Source: Oikopleura dioica (lineage: Eukaryota; Chordata; Appendicularia; Copelata; Oikopleuridae). From it: 64,000 nucleotides of DNA. The DNA lies in assembly GCA_907165135.1 (NCBI GenBank), contig OU015569.1, positions 7,006,001-7,070,000 on the forward strand, given 5' to 3'. The notes under the pieces were generated by a model. It was not told where the DNA came from, did no database searches, and worked only from the letters and a program-made list of their open reading frames with translations. The position numbers and the translations under genes were made by a program. The stretch's first letter is position 1; each line of letters begins with the position of its first letter. Shown piece by piece: positions 13,633-25,900 of this stretch.

Positions 13633-14995
13633 TCATATTTTGAAAAATTCAGTGAAGAGGGTAGTGAAAAGTAGGCTCGCAATAATAAGATGTGAAGTTT
13701 TCTTATCCGGAAAGGTCTCAGCACACGCTAGAATATGACATAACAAAATCAAATGTCGAACCTAAACTTACATGATCGATCTTGATGCTGGTTGGTTGTT
13801 GTTTGACTCCGTCGATAGAAGAGCTTTGATCAGCTGTTTCTCCAGAAAGACACGAGTAGACTAAAATATTCAACATCGATTATTTCACGAAAACCATACA
13901 AATGTTAAGGAGAAAGAACGATGAAAGAACTTCCTGAGATTCTTAAGAAGCACGAAGTCAGACATTCGGATGACCGTATCTCGGATTACTTTCTCTTCGC
14001 GAAAGCGGCGATATACTTTTGATCTTCCCATCTTCTTGTAGAACTCGGACTCATCCAAATACTCGTCTGCAAATGAAAGAGGACGGGCATTCACTTTGTT
14101 TAAGATTTCATCTTTTTAGGGGATTTGAATTTTTGGAAATGAAAATCTCAAACGAACTCAGCTATTTAGATCATTTGAATTCCCTCGCAAAGGCCTGCTC
14201 AAACTTCTTCATCCTTCGGTTTTTCTTTTCGATCATTCTAGCGGCGCTGTCTGACTCGCGTCGCGCATCATGTTCGTTAGCTTCGCGCTTTTCCTCACTT
14301 TCTAACCGGATCTCCGCTGAACAAGTACTCATTAATGTCTGATAGACTGTAGGTCTACTAGACGGAAGACCTGCGCTAGGAATTCCGCCTGTGATTGGAT
14401 CAAAGATCACCTGTTACGCGGTGAAACTCCTCCAATGAGAAGGTAGTTGATCGCGGACGAGGAACTGGCGGCACAACTCTTGAATTTCGAGTAAATTGAC
14501 ATTTTCGATTCGATTTTTCAGAGCTTACCTTAGCTTTTGATCGCTCTTCATGGTCACGGAACGAGGACGAACTGGCGAGAAGGTTCTAAACTTTCTAAGA
14601 GAAACAAAAATGCAGAAAGAAGTTGGCGCTTTTGCACCACGTGAGGGCACGAGAACGAATGAGGCACTAAGGAGCACTTTTCAGTGTCACAGAAAGAAAT
14701 TAGTAAAGCTGAGATAGAGAAGCAAAAGAAGAAAATTTGAGCTTACTAAGAGTAGAAGAAAGATAAATGCGCAAGGGCTGTGAGTCGGTCCCTCGCACAT
14801 GCAACTTTCTTCAACCTTTTGGTTTGAGACACTCGACGCGTGAAATCGTTTCCACTTTCCTACAGATTTTTCATGGGGGTTTAATGCGAAAAAAGCCTCG
14901 CTTTCATCGTTTAGAAATGGATTTTACCTGTTTCGAACTGTAGCCGTCTTCGACGAAATGTCAGTCTCCCTGGTTCTCAAAACGCTCTTTCCCAT
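13633..14995 (-). CDS. unrecognised protein with C-terminal membrane anchor
   Basis: I do not recognise the family. The start (14995) reads MGKSVLRTRETDISSKTATV, followed by a basic, proline-rich region (SPVRPRS, PPVPRPRS). A strongly helical charged region lies at 14174-14380 (EKREANEHDARRESDSAARM). Then come YLDESEFYKKMGRSKVYRRF (about 14050) and SGETADQSSSIDGVKQQPTS (13772-13860). The last exon (13633-13716) ends with a hydrophobic segment HLIIASLLFTTLFTEFFKI before the stop, so a tail-anchored membrane protein is likely. The exon at about 14410-14475 (VPRPRSTTFSLEEFHRV) and the next (VIFDPITGGIPSAG) are out of frame by one base at 14410 with no room for an intron. The intron after the helical region fits best with a GA donor. 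The 3' end is 43 bp from the RING gene end; a reverse-strand AATAAA lies at 13624-13629. Confidence 0.55.
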
Positions 14996-15441
14996 CTTAT
15001 AATTTTTACTTTGATTCGCAGAAGGAAACGAAGCCTATTTGCTACACCTGCTTCTCTCACTCAAAACCACGACATTTTTGAATTGACCAATTAGATTTAA
15101 AAATAAAGTCAGAATAACACGAATACATTAAAATTTGATATGCTTAAACTGACCTTGATATTGATGATATAACCGGGAATAATATGAGTAAGAAGTGGCC
15201 GCATTATTTGAACCTGACATTTTTGCGATTGACATTTGCTCCATTAGATGGAATTATGATTTTTCTGCAGCAGATTCGTTGAAAACTGGACGTTCGATCT
15301 GAATATGTATTCAGTGGCATTAAGAAAATGATTTTCCTTTCCCCAATTTATTTCACTGGCAATCGTAAAGATTCATTCACATAAAAATCAGAGAGAGCGA
15401 AAGCTTCAGCCGGTTGATCAACGAACAAAAGTTGGACAACG

Positions 15442-18400
15442 ATGGCGACGAACTCGCTCTTGCTGTTTTTGACGATACTAATCGGCAAAAACGCCGCGCA
15501 AAATTCCAGCAGAAAAGATGTCACAATTAAAGGGCAAGAGTTTACCGTTTTTCGTAAGAGATCGACTTGGGAAGACGCAGCACTCCTTTGCGCCGAAAAT
15601 GGTCTACAATTAGCGACGGTGAACAGTGCCTTCGAAGCAGCACGTCTTCAGACCATCGCCGGAACTTATACTTGGATCGGGCTCAAGTCGAACAATGCGG
15701 CTGCAGGACCCTGGCGATGGATTCATGGAGAAGTCGCCGAACGCGCAGATGTCTCGTGGGGACGTATTCAGCCTAATGAGAGAGCACAAGAAGCATGTGG
15801 CTATATCGCTACCAGCTCTGGAATCATTGGCGATACAACTTGCGAAAAGCGCTACATGGTCGCTTGCTCCCCCAATCAGTCACTCTCTCGAATGATTTTC
15901 GAAGAAACCACCAGCACAGAATTGCCAACGACCACTACTCCAGAGGCGACTACGTCTCTGCCACCTACGACGAGCACGACTACAACGGTGAAAATCCCCA
16001 TCGAGCAATTGCCAGCCGCCACATTTGGAAAGAATCTGGATCTCTCTGGTGCTGGACACCGCGGGCGAGTTCGAGATCCTCTCGTCTCTTTCCCTGGTCC
16101 CGTTGATGACTCGGCGACGAACAGAGAGGTTTTCGTTAACTACGACACTAATGGCGACACAATTACAGGATTCAGTGATACTATTGATCCAGAGATCGAG
16201 TACGTTGAAGCCGATGGAGTTTTTATGTTTTATCTCGATTACATGCAAAATCCAGAGGAGCATTGCAACAGTGACTGGCCTAACGATCTGACTCAGCAGC
16301 CGATGGGACTTGACAGTTGCTTAGATACTGATCCCCTCGTGCAACCCGATCCTTTCCCCGATACTGGTTACCACGAGTTCTCTCCCGAATGTCATGGAAC
16401 ACCTGGTGACTGCACTGCCAGTGATACCTGCTGCAACGTTCATCGAGGCATGAACTGGACCCGAGCAGTCTGCAAGTGCCGTGAATATGGAGGCGAAATC
16501 GCAACCCCGTACAGCGCAGTTCAGGATCAATATATGTACGATTTCATTCAGTCTATCTGGGAATATCGGTTCAATAGAAACAACTCACGGTACTGCCGTG
16601 ACGAGAACGGAGATACTCCCGGTACACTTGGAACAGATGATTGTCCGATCGTCCAAGAAGGTCTCACAACTGCCACCTGGGGTAATGAACTAATTTGGAT
16701 CGGTTACAACTTTGACCCTACAAACAATAAATACCAACTTGTTAATGGTACATTGATGAATCTCGATTATCACTACTGGGGTCTTATTGGAACTGGTATT
16801 GATGGCAGAAAGAGACGTGCTCTTGATGATATCAATATAGTAAGCCCTCAGCAAACTATCATCACCATCGATAATAGCCATATTAATGGCGGATCAGATA
16901 TCATTCTTGATTACGATGAATTGGGCACAGACCCCATTTGCATCGCTATAAGATACGACGTTGACGACCAAGATCCTACCGCGCCTCACAAATTGCAATG
17001 GATGGAACGTGATTGTGGTCGAGCAAAGTCCGTCATGTGTGAAGTAGATTTCCGTGAAACCCAGAATTGCCGTTTCGGAAATATTCCTATGAATCATCCA
17101 GACTACGACGAACTCACTAAGATTACAACAGATGCCTGGTCAGCAGCACCAGATCCCTGCACAAACTGGCAAAAGTGTGAGGGGGGTGAAATCGTCAATG
17201 GTACTTGTGCAATTAACGAAAAATTTGACACAGTCCTTCGAATGTGTATGCCTGCAATTACTCAGGAGCCTTGCAACATCAACGAGTGTAATGTAACCAA
17301 TCATGTCTGCACCGGGGACAATATGCATTGCGAGGATACAATTGGATCGTATGCCTGTATTTGCGATCCTGGATATCAGTGGAATCCAGAAAAAGCTTCT
17401 GTTACTGACGCATTGAATCCAAATGGACGAGAACCTTCTCCAGATAACAATTTCTGGGTTTGGCCAGTTGGAAGTGACCCATCAGATCCAAGTTATGTTC
17501 ATGACGATAGTGGACTCTACGATCCAAACCAGGGTGACATGTGTATTGATCTCGATGAATGTTTTGTGAATGAATTTACTTGTCCCGCCAATTCTGAGTG
17601 CAGCAATCTGGATATAGTCACCACTGGACGACCGTATGAATGCGTTTGCTCTAATGGCTACGTTCCTGTGTATAATATGACACAAAATACGACCGACGCG
17701 AACGGAGTCAACTACTACGACGTCGTTTCGTGTGAAGATGTTAATGAGTGCGATTGGGGCAATGTAACATGCTCTGCTGTCACGATGTGCGTCAACACTG
17801 ATGGAAGCTTCCACTGTGGCTGTGAAGTTGGATACACCACTGATCCCGCCTGCAACGCATGCATCGGAAACGCAACAGCTGATGGATTCGCCACAGACGC
17901 CAATCTGTGCTCTGCAGAAACAGCAGCCGCTGGAATCTCCAATTGCTGCGGCAATATCAATGAATGTGAAGATCCAGTCCTCAATCTTTGTCCAGTCAAC
18001 TCAGACTGTATCGATAACGATGGAAGCTTCTTTTGCGACTGCCATAATGACCTTGAATACATTAATACTGACAATTATGTTTGCGAAGACAAGGATGAGT
18101 GCAGCAACGCCACGTGGAACGGATGCGATCCAAATTCTGTCTGTCAAAATTTGGACCCAAGCTACATCTGCAATTGTAACCCCGGTTACGATAATTGCGC
18201 GAATCCTTTCCAAGAAATTTCTGGCACTTGCTGTGAAGATCGCAATGAATGCGAAAAAGACGCACCTTGTGGTATAAACGCCGACTGTACCAACTTAGTA
18301 GGACTTCATACTATTTGGGGCGATGATCTTATTGAGCGACTTATCGGATATTACTGTAACTGCTCGGATGGTTTCGCGGGCGAAGCTTACAATGCATGTT

Positions 18401-21400
18401 TTGACATCAACGAATGCGACAATAGCACGACAAATGCATGCGACGAGGAATCTACCTGTATCAACACAAATGGAAACTATATCTGCACTTGTAACCTAGG
18501 TTACACATTGAATGGAGATAAAAATGAGTTCTACGATGGAACTGACCTCTCTGACTGTATTGATCTCGATGAGTGTCTCACAGATGATTTCAACGACTGC
18601 GATGGAAATGCGACTTGCACTAATACCGATGGAAGTTTCACTTGCGCTTGTAATCCTGGATATGAAGGCGACGGCAAAACATGTCTTGATATTCAGGAAT
18701 GTAATGATCCCCGTGATAATAACTGCGACACAGGAATTATACGACCGATTCTCTCGGATATTGCTGGAATCTGCGTCAACGAAAATGGTGGCTACACATG
18801 CGAATGCCCTGAGGGATACACTGGAAACGCATTGAGCAGCGTTGACCCTATGGGAGAAGGTTGTTCCGATGTAGATGAGTGCGCGTCGAATCCTTGCCAC
18901 GCAGATGCTGTTTGCACCAACAATGTTGGAAGTTTTGAATGTGAATGTGCCACTGGTTATAAAGAGACTGCACCTCTCCCTGCTCAAGAATGCGTAGATA
19001 TTGATGAGTGCACGGAAGTTGTTGGTGTCTGTCACGAAGACGCAGATTGCGCTAACGATGTAGGATCTTATACCTGCACTTGTATTACTGGTTACTCTGG
19101 AGACGGGCAATTCTGTTCTGATATCAACGAATGTGCTGATGATGCTTCAAACGACTGCGATTCGCTTGCGGATTGCCAAAACACCGACGCGAGGTACCTG
19201 ATCACTATCTACATTAACAATTGACGTTAATTTAAGTTACACATGCACTTGTCCGGATGGTTACGATGCCACCGGATCTCCAGCAGGAGCATCATGCGAC
19301 GAAATCGATGAATGCGCCGCTACTCCGGGTCCATGTGATGCTGATGCTACATGCACGAACTATCCTCCAGGAAGCTACACTTGTACTTGTGATCCTGGTT
19401 TCTCTGGAAATGGAGAAATCGGAAATTGTACAACTGTAAATGAGTGCACTGACAACCTCCATAATTGCGACCCACTTGCTGAGTGTACTGACACTGAAGG
19501 AAGCTTTGAATGTGCTTGTATTGATGGCTACTATAGCCTTGGAACTCCTCCTGCCAGATCAGGAGATTGTTTCGACATCGATGAATGCTTGAATCCGGCT
19601 GACAATAACTGTCATCAAAATGCCACTTGCACGAATCTTGTCCCACCAGATAGATTTTCTTGTGCCTGTAATGCTGGCTTTGTCGGCGATGGATTAACAT
19701 GTACTATTCCTGACGAATGCGCTGATAACTCGCATAACTGTGATCCACGAGCGGAATGTACGAAAGAACCTGGTCAGACCGGCTTCACTTGTACTTGTCT
19801 CACTGGATATACCGACGTTCTTACTCCCGATGGCCAAACACTTGCTGCGCTTATTCCAGGTCTTGCCTGTACGGACATCGACGAATGTGACATTACACCC
19901 TCCGTTTGCACAGACAATGCTCTTTGTACTAATACTGTAGGAAGTTATTCCTGCGGATGTGAAGACGGATACCAGGGACCCGACCCAGATACATGTGAAG
20001 ATATTGATGAGTGTGCTACTTCACCTGATCCTTGCGCTGCCGAGGCTACGTGTACAAATAATCCAGGTTCTTTCACTTGTGCTTGTCCTACGGGTTACTC
20101 AGGCAACGGATTTATCTGCGAAGACATTGACGAGTGCAGGGTTCTTCCAGATACTGGATGTGATGATGGAGCAAATTGTATAAATTCTCCTGGCTCATAC
20201 AGCTGCCAGTGCAGAACCGGTTATGACAGCGTAAACGGAACAGGGACAACTGGCGACTGTCAACCAAAGAATGAGTGCCTTGACACTCCCTGTCCCGTCG
20301 TTGGTGGTATTTGCACTGACTTGCCTCCAGACCAGAATGGATATATTTGTACTTGTCAAGATGGCTATCAATACATTCCCGACATAAACTTCTGCGAGGA
20401 TATTAATGAGTGTAACGAGGTTCCATGCACTGCAGGGGCTGAGTGCACCAATACCGACCCAGGTTTTGAATGTTATTGCGCAAATGGATTGGTTCAGTCG
20501 AACGGAACAGGTCTTTTCTCGTTCGCAAATCCACTTGGTGACTCAACCTGCGATGACGTAGACGAATGTACTCTTGGAATCAGCAGTTGTAATTTGACAA
20601 CATCTATCTGTGTCAATACTTATGGAAGCCACCTTTGCTATTGCAAACCGGAATATGCTGATGACGGGTTCGGAAACTGTGTCGACAAAAATGAATGTGA
20701 TTTGGGCCTTTGTCCTTTCCCGCAATCACCAAATGGAACTGACCTCTGTGTCAACTTCGAGGGAGGATATCAGTGCTTCTGTCCGGATGGATTTGATGGC
20801 AACGTTGTTGTCACTCCTCTTGCTCTTGACACAGTCGAAGGACAAGTAGTAACTGCAGAAGGTATAAAATTTTGATGAACAAAATTAAGAAAATTTTAGC
20901 AACCGTCTACGAGTGTGGAGACAGAAATGAGGTTAAATTAAACATGAATTAATTGAATATGAACTCTAAATTAGTGCGTTATCCAAACTGGCGTTGATTG
21001 TCCTGTCAATAGTGCGTGCACCAATATTCCCGGAGGAGCTTCCTGCGCTTGTGATGAGGGTTTCGAGAATGTCCAAACAGATCCAACCCAATTTCCTATA
21101 TGTCAGAACATTAATGAGTGCGCAGGTGCCCATCTCTGCCTAGCATCAGCCACTTGCGTTGATCTTGAAGGTAGCTACAGATGTCAGTGCCCGACGGGTT
21201 ATGAAGGAGACGGAGTCAATTTTTGCGAGGACGCTGATGAATGTGCTATTGCTGCTGCATCACGAAGAAGACGACAAGTGATATTTAAATCGATTTTCAA
21301 TCTTTACTTAGAATTTTAGGCTGAAAACTTTGATAATACTACACAAACTGTCGATGGCGCTCAGTGTGATCCAACAGCAATTTGCTTAAATACAGATGGC

Positions 21401-22708
21401 AGTTACACTTGTCAATGCCCACTTGGAATGATGGAAGATCCAACGACACGACAGTGCCTCGATATCGATGAATGTTCAAGTGGAACTCACAACTGCTTGG
21501 CAGATGAGTTCTGTTTGAATTTCCCTGGATCTCATTCTTGCTTCCGTGTGTATAAAACATAAATCTAAAAGTTAATCGTATTTAGAACTGCCAACAACTA
21601 CGGCTCAGCCAGCTATCGAAGGAGATCCTCATATTCGGGTAAGATTAAATTGTCTTGTTCAGTTATAATCTATTGCACCAATTGACCTCGATACTGACCT
21701 CAATCGCACCAAGACTAATGAATCTTTTGCATTTAATTTAAATTGCTCGCGACAAATAATTGGTGTGAACGCACTTGGTGTTGAAGTCAAAATGCGACCC
21801 CCATATAATATATATGATATGGGCCATATTTATCTGAAAATATTTCATTATAGGTCTCGGCACCACACGAGGAGCCGGTTTGTTTCGATGTCTCTGATGA
21901 TAATGAGTCAGTTTTATCCCTTATCTCTGAGGGACCAGAGGGAGTTCAAGTCAACGGACAGGTACTCATTTACAAATAATTCTTGCTAGCATTATTCTTT
22001 CAAGGTCTTTGAAGAAGGAACTAAAGGAAAAGTTTGCCGACTTGAAACTGTTGGCATAGTTTCCCCTGGTGGAGTTCAGGTGGCTGTTTACGTTGATCAA
22101 GTCACAATTGGTCGAGAAGGACAGGTAAAATTCAATATTTAATAAAAACATTCTTAAAACTTATTTCAGGTTTACCAACGATTCTATTACGATCGGGATG
22201 CGGAATATGGAATGGACGATGTCCACATCGAAGTTCATCCAGCTGAGAAGGGCAAAAATCCGCATCGGGGCGTGCTCGTCTCTATCGGACATTCAGGCGA
22301 CATTCGATTTAATGTCGAGTACAAGCGAGCGAAGAAGTCTGCTTCCCTGAACGTTGAGAGAGGAAGTGGTCTCAAAGAAAGACTCACAGGGGTACTTGGC
22401 TCGACAATGCACGGAGAAATTAACTACCACATGAGCAAATCGGGAGGAATTGTTCTTCCTAGTGGAAAGTAAGGCTCAGTCGTAAATGGACTTATATAAT
22501 TACATCTTTTAGGGAAATCCCAGTTACCATGGTCAACTGGAATGTCCACCACAAGTGCCACAAAATGGAAGCATCGATGGTAGAAGATTTCCTAGGGCAC
22601 GCAATCTCAGACTTCCGCGTTGAGGGTCTCTTTGGAGCACCAAGCGAAAAAACAACGAGCTGGATGAGCGCTATCTTAGATGTATTTGGATTCCCCAAAA
22701 GGAGATAG
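15442..22708 (+). CDS. secreted C-type lectin / multi-EGF / ITIH-C-terminal protein
   Basis: Large extracellular protein of roughly 2200 residues. A signal peptide (MATNSLLLFLTILIGKNAAQ) is followed by a C-type lectin module (residues about 25-145: STWEDAALLCAENG, WIGLKS, YMVAC). After a threonine-rich mucin-like stretch comes a second lectin-like module (about 280-530). Then about 27 calcium-binding EGF modules run to 21545, each with a D-(I/V/L)-(D/N)-E-C type start and six cysteines. The C-terminal 300 residues (21586-22708) begin EGDPHIRVSAPHEEPVCFDV and contain VNGQVFEEG and TGVLGSTMHGEI, matching the C-terminal domain of inter-alpha-trypsin inhibitor heavy chains. Exon 1 is 3752 bp, exon 2 is 19237-20861, and short exons follow. 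The introns are about 40 bp and GT-AG. An RRRQ tetrabasic site sits at the 21277/21320 exon join. The stop is at 22706-22708. Likely role: calcium-stabilised matrix, mucus or house-type secreted component (inference). Confidence 0.88.
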
Positions 22709-22837
22709 ACTATCTCAGATAGTTCTCTAACTTTATTTGATATCGTGAGGATCAAAACCAAATCAAATATTTTGTAAAAACCACCTCTGAAGCTGTACAT
22801 ACCTCGATCGCACGCTCACAAACCTTTCTCATCTGTT

Positions 22838-22843
22838 AATAAA
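22838..22843 (+). promoter_or_regulatory. polyadenylation signal of the lectin/EGF/ITIH gene
   Basis: AATAAA lies 130 bp after the stop codon, in AT-rich sequence before the convergent sulfotransferase gene. Confidence 0.6.
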
Positions 22844-22963
22844 CAGCCAAATTTTGATAAAAATATTTTTCTCTAAATTTATTATTCTAAATTGAGTTTT
22901 ATAATGAAGAAATTTTAAATGAACAATGTACATTGTGTGAACATTAGTAAAAATTAATAAATA

Positions 22964-25900
22964 CTATTTATAAGGAACAGTGCAAATAACATCTGTATAC
23001 TTCTCATAAAAACGTCTCATAAGACTTTGCATCGAATCGCGCGATGCCTTTTCTTGTTCGAAAGTAGCATCATCTTTCGTTTCGTCTGTTGCGTTTATGA
23101 ATTTCATGACTTCATCTGGCGAGTAACCGAACAAGACGAAATCCAGGTAATAGTGGCGGTAGATTTTTTCGCAGTTCCTCGAGGGACACTCTGCCATTTT
23201 AACTCATCTGCTTTGGCTGGAGACCAAGCGTATTTCTCTCCCAGTTTCACATCCTCGCCCAAACCGAACATTTTCATGATAACCTCAGACTCTTCTCCGC
23301 TGTTCTCAAGGTGCGTGATGATGTTGTAGTCTATTGCGCATGGGTGGCATTGCGAGAAAGTGGAAGTCCAGTGGAAGTTCATTTTGCTGTTTCCGGGATT
23401 AGCCGCAACATACTGCGCAAAAGCGGTGAAAGAGTTATTCATTCCTTGCGGCGGGTTTCCCAATGCTTCTTGAAAAGGCTTCACGCCGCGCCAGTACGAA
23501 AGGTAGCTCGAAGTCACTCTTTGCTTGTCTCCCCACGCAGAGTATAGTCGAGAAAAAGGGTTTCGAACATTTGCTATTCGGAATCTATTTTCTTTGAACT
23601 TGCTTGATCTCGTCTCGGTCGCTTTTCTCAGCTTTTCAAGGTCTACTCGCGGCAGAATTTTATACATGCTATGACCAAGTAGCTCTTTCGGGTTATAGTT
23701 TTTCTGAGTGTGGTTCAGATACACAGCTGACATCGCTCTTTGCCAATTAGTCGTCCCTAGGATAATATGTTAAAAAGTTATAAGAAAAGCAGCTGTAGCT
23801 ACGTGGATCTCTCCGCATCTTACTAACCACACTTTGGAGGAAGACAAATCATCAGATTCAAAGGGCTTGTGATATCGAAAACGTGCGATTTCCGATTGAC
23901 ATTTGAAGAACAGTGATGAACGTTTTTAGAGACAGAGGACACAAAATTTGTATCGTGAATCCGGCGATGGAAAAAGATGAGATCCTCAAACGTTTTTGTC
24001 TCATTTTGTGCGAGCGCTTCAAGCTCAGGAAGTACTTTTAAGGGATAAAAATATTAGCATATTTTAGGAATTCCAACTATTTGAAAAATATTATCAAGAA
24101 GATTCTGCAGAGGTTGTTTGGCAAAGATTACGATCCGTTCCTGAGCACGATTTTCGCATTATTTCAACTCTTTTTTCAAACGTTTTTTGAATTTCTTCAG
24201 TTTTCGAGAAATCCTTCCTTGCGTCATCACTATCATTGTCTTCGGTAATTACAAAGTCCAGATTAAGCTTGTTAGATAAAACTCCGTTCGTTGTTCTTTC
24301 CACAAGAACGTTACGACTCCACGTAGACATTGTCGAGAAAATAAACGTGTCCGAGAGAAATGACAATTCTTGGCTGAGCAGCGAGTACTCAAATGGCTCC
24401 AGATCATCCAGCGTCTTGTCTTTAATAAATTTGATGATATCCTCGTCGGTGTACACTTTCAGAGGATGAAGAGTCTTTTAGAACGCTTGCGAATTCTTCA
24501 TCAGAAGGCGGCGTGAATATTATCAGGACGCGAATTTCTGCCGATTTTAGATGCTCCTAAAGCCAAAGTAAAAATTGCCACTGTCGAAACTTATGATTAC
24601 CTTCAGAGACTGACAGAAAAGCTGGGGATTAACGCGAATCTCCCGAATTTTCTGAATGACCTTTTCGTAATCCTTTCGGACTTTCATGAAATCCTTCGCG
24701 TCGTATCTCCAGTGAAGTGCACCAAATTTGTCTATTCTCATCCCTTTCAATATGTCAACGGCACTTTGTTTTAGCTTCAGCGGCCGACTGGTCGCACTAG
24801 AAAAAAGATTATCCCGCCATGTTTTCTTTTACTCCGGTTATCGCGGTGCAGACTACTACTCGGGATTCGTGGATGCAACTTATTCAAATACTAACCTGAC
24901 AATTTCTTTCCCAAGTTCGTATTCGCTCGAATTAATTTGGTTAACATCTTGAGAAAACTCTTTCCAGTTGATTAGGTAAAAAGGATTTTCGAGAATAATG
25001 CACTTTGCGTTGCTGAAGCGTGAAATACTTTGACGCACAGCCTGCGCAAATTTCGGTAGGCTCAAGTTTTTTGACGTGAACGTGAACCTCCTCGCCTTCT
25101 TAATTTGATCATCCGAAATCCCGAGCCAGTCCAAACTTTTCTTCCTGTATTTCGGGAAGTCACCGGCAGAAAAATCAACAACTACTTCCAATTTTCCATC
25201 GCACAAGTCGCTCAATTTGTGCCCAGCATCTTAATGTGATTGCGCTGATTCCGCCATTGGGCAAGAATAAATACTCACGAACAACATGGAAATGTCTTTC
25301 TAGTGCGAAAGTATCGATAACGTCATCTGGACTGAGTAAACCTCTAGAAGTGTCGGCTGTGTAGTGATCGAAAAATGCAGGCAGGATGAGCTTAACATAA
25401 AAATTGATTTCGCAAATTTCGTGCTGACTTTCCGTGCACCCAAAAGTTTTAGCCCAGAGTCACTTTGCCGTTACATTTTCGCTACTACCCCGAAGATCAA
25501 GAGCGAAAGATAAAATACCAAAATTGGAAACTTTCCAATTTACGTTGAAACTAGAATAGGTGTTTCAGGATGGTTTTAGAGTCGCCAAAATATGCGGTCG
25601 TAAGTTGTCACCTGGGAACCAGGTTCCATGATTAGAAAATTTTGCCAATCTGGGAACCTGGTTCCAAGATTCGATTTTATTTCTAATCTGGGAACTTTAG
25701 TTCCTAGATTGAAAAATTTTCGAATCTTGGAACCAAGTTCCCAGGTGACAACGACGGCCTGCCCCAAAGTCGGTCGCGAATCTTGGAACCTCATTATTTC
25801 ACTGATTGTGCTGATTCTAGATGCACAATCTCTTTTTATGTTATTATTTGTAGTGAATTTCGCACAAAATTGGCTAATTATGACCATGATTAAATGAAGA

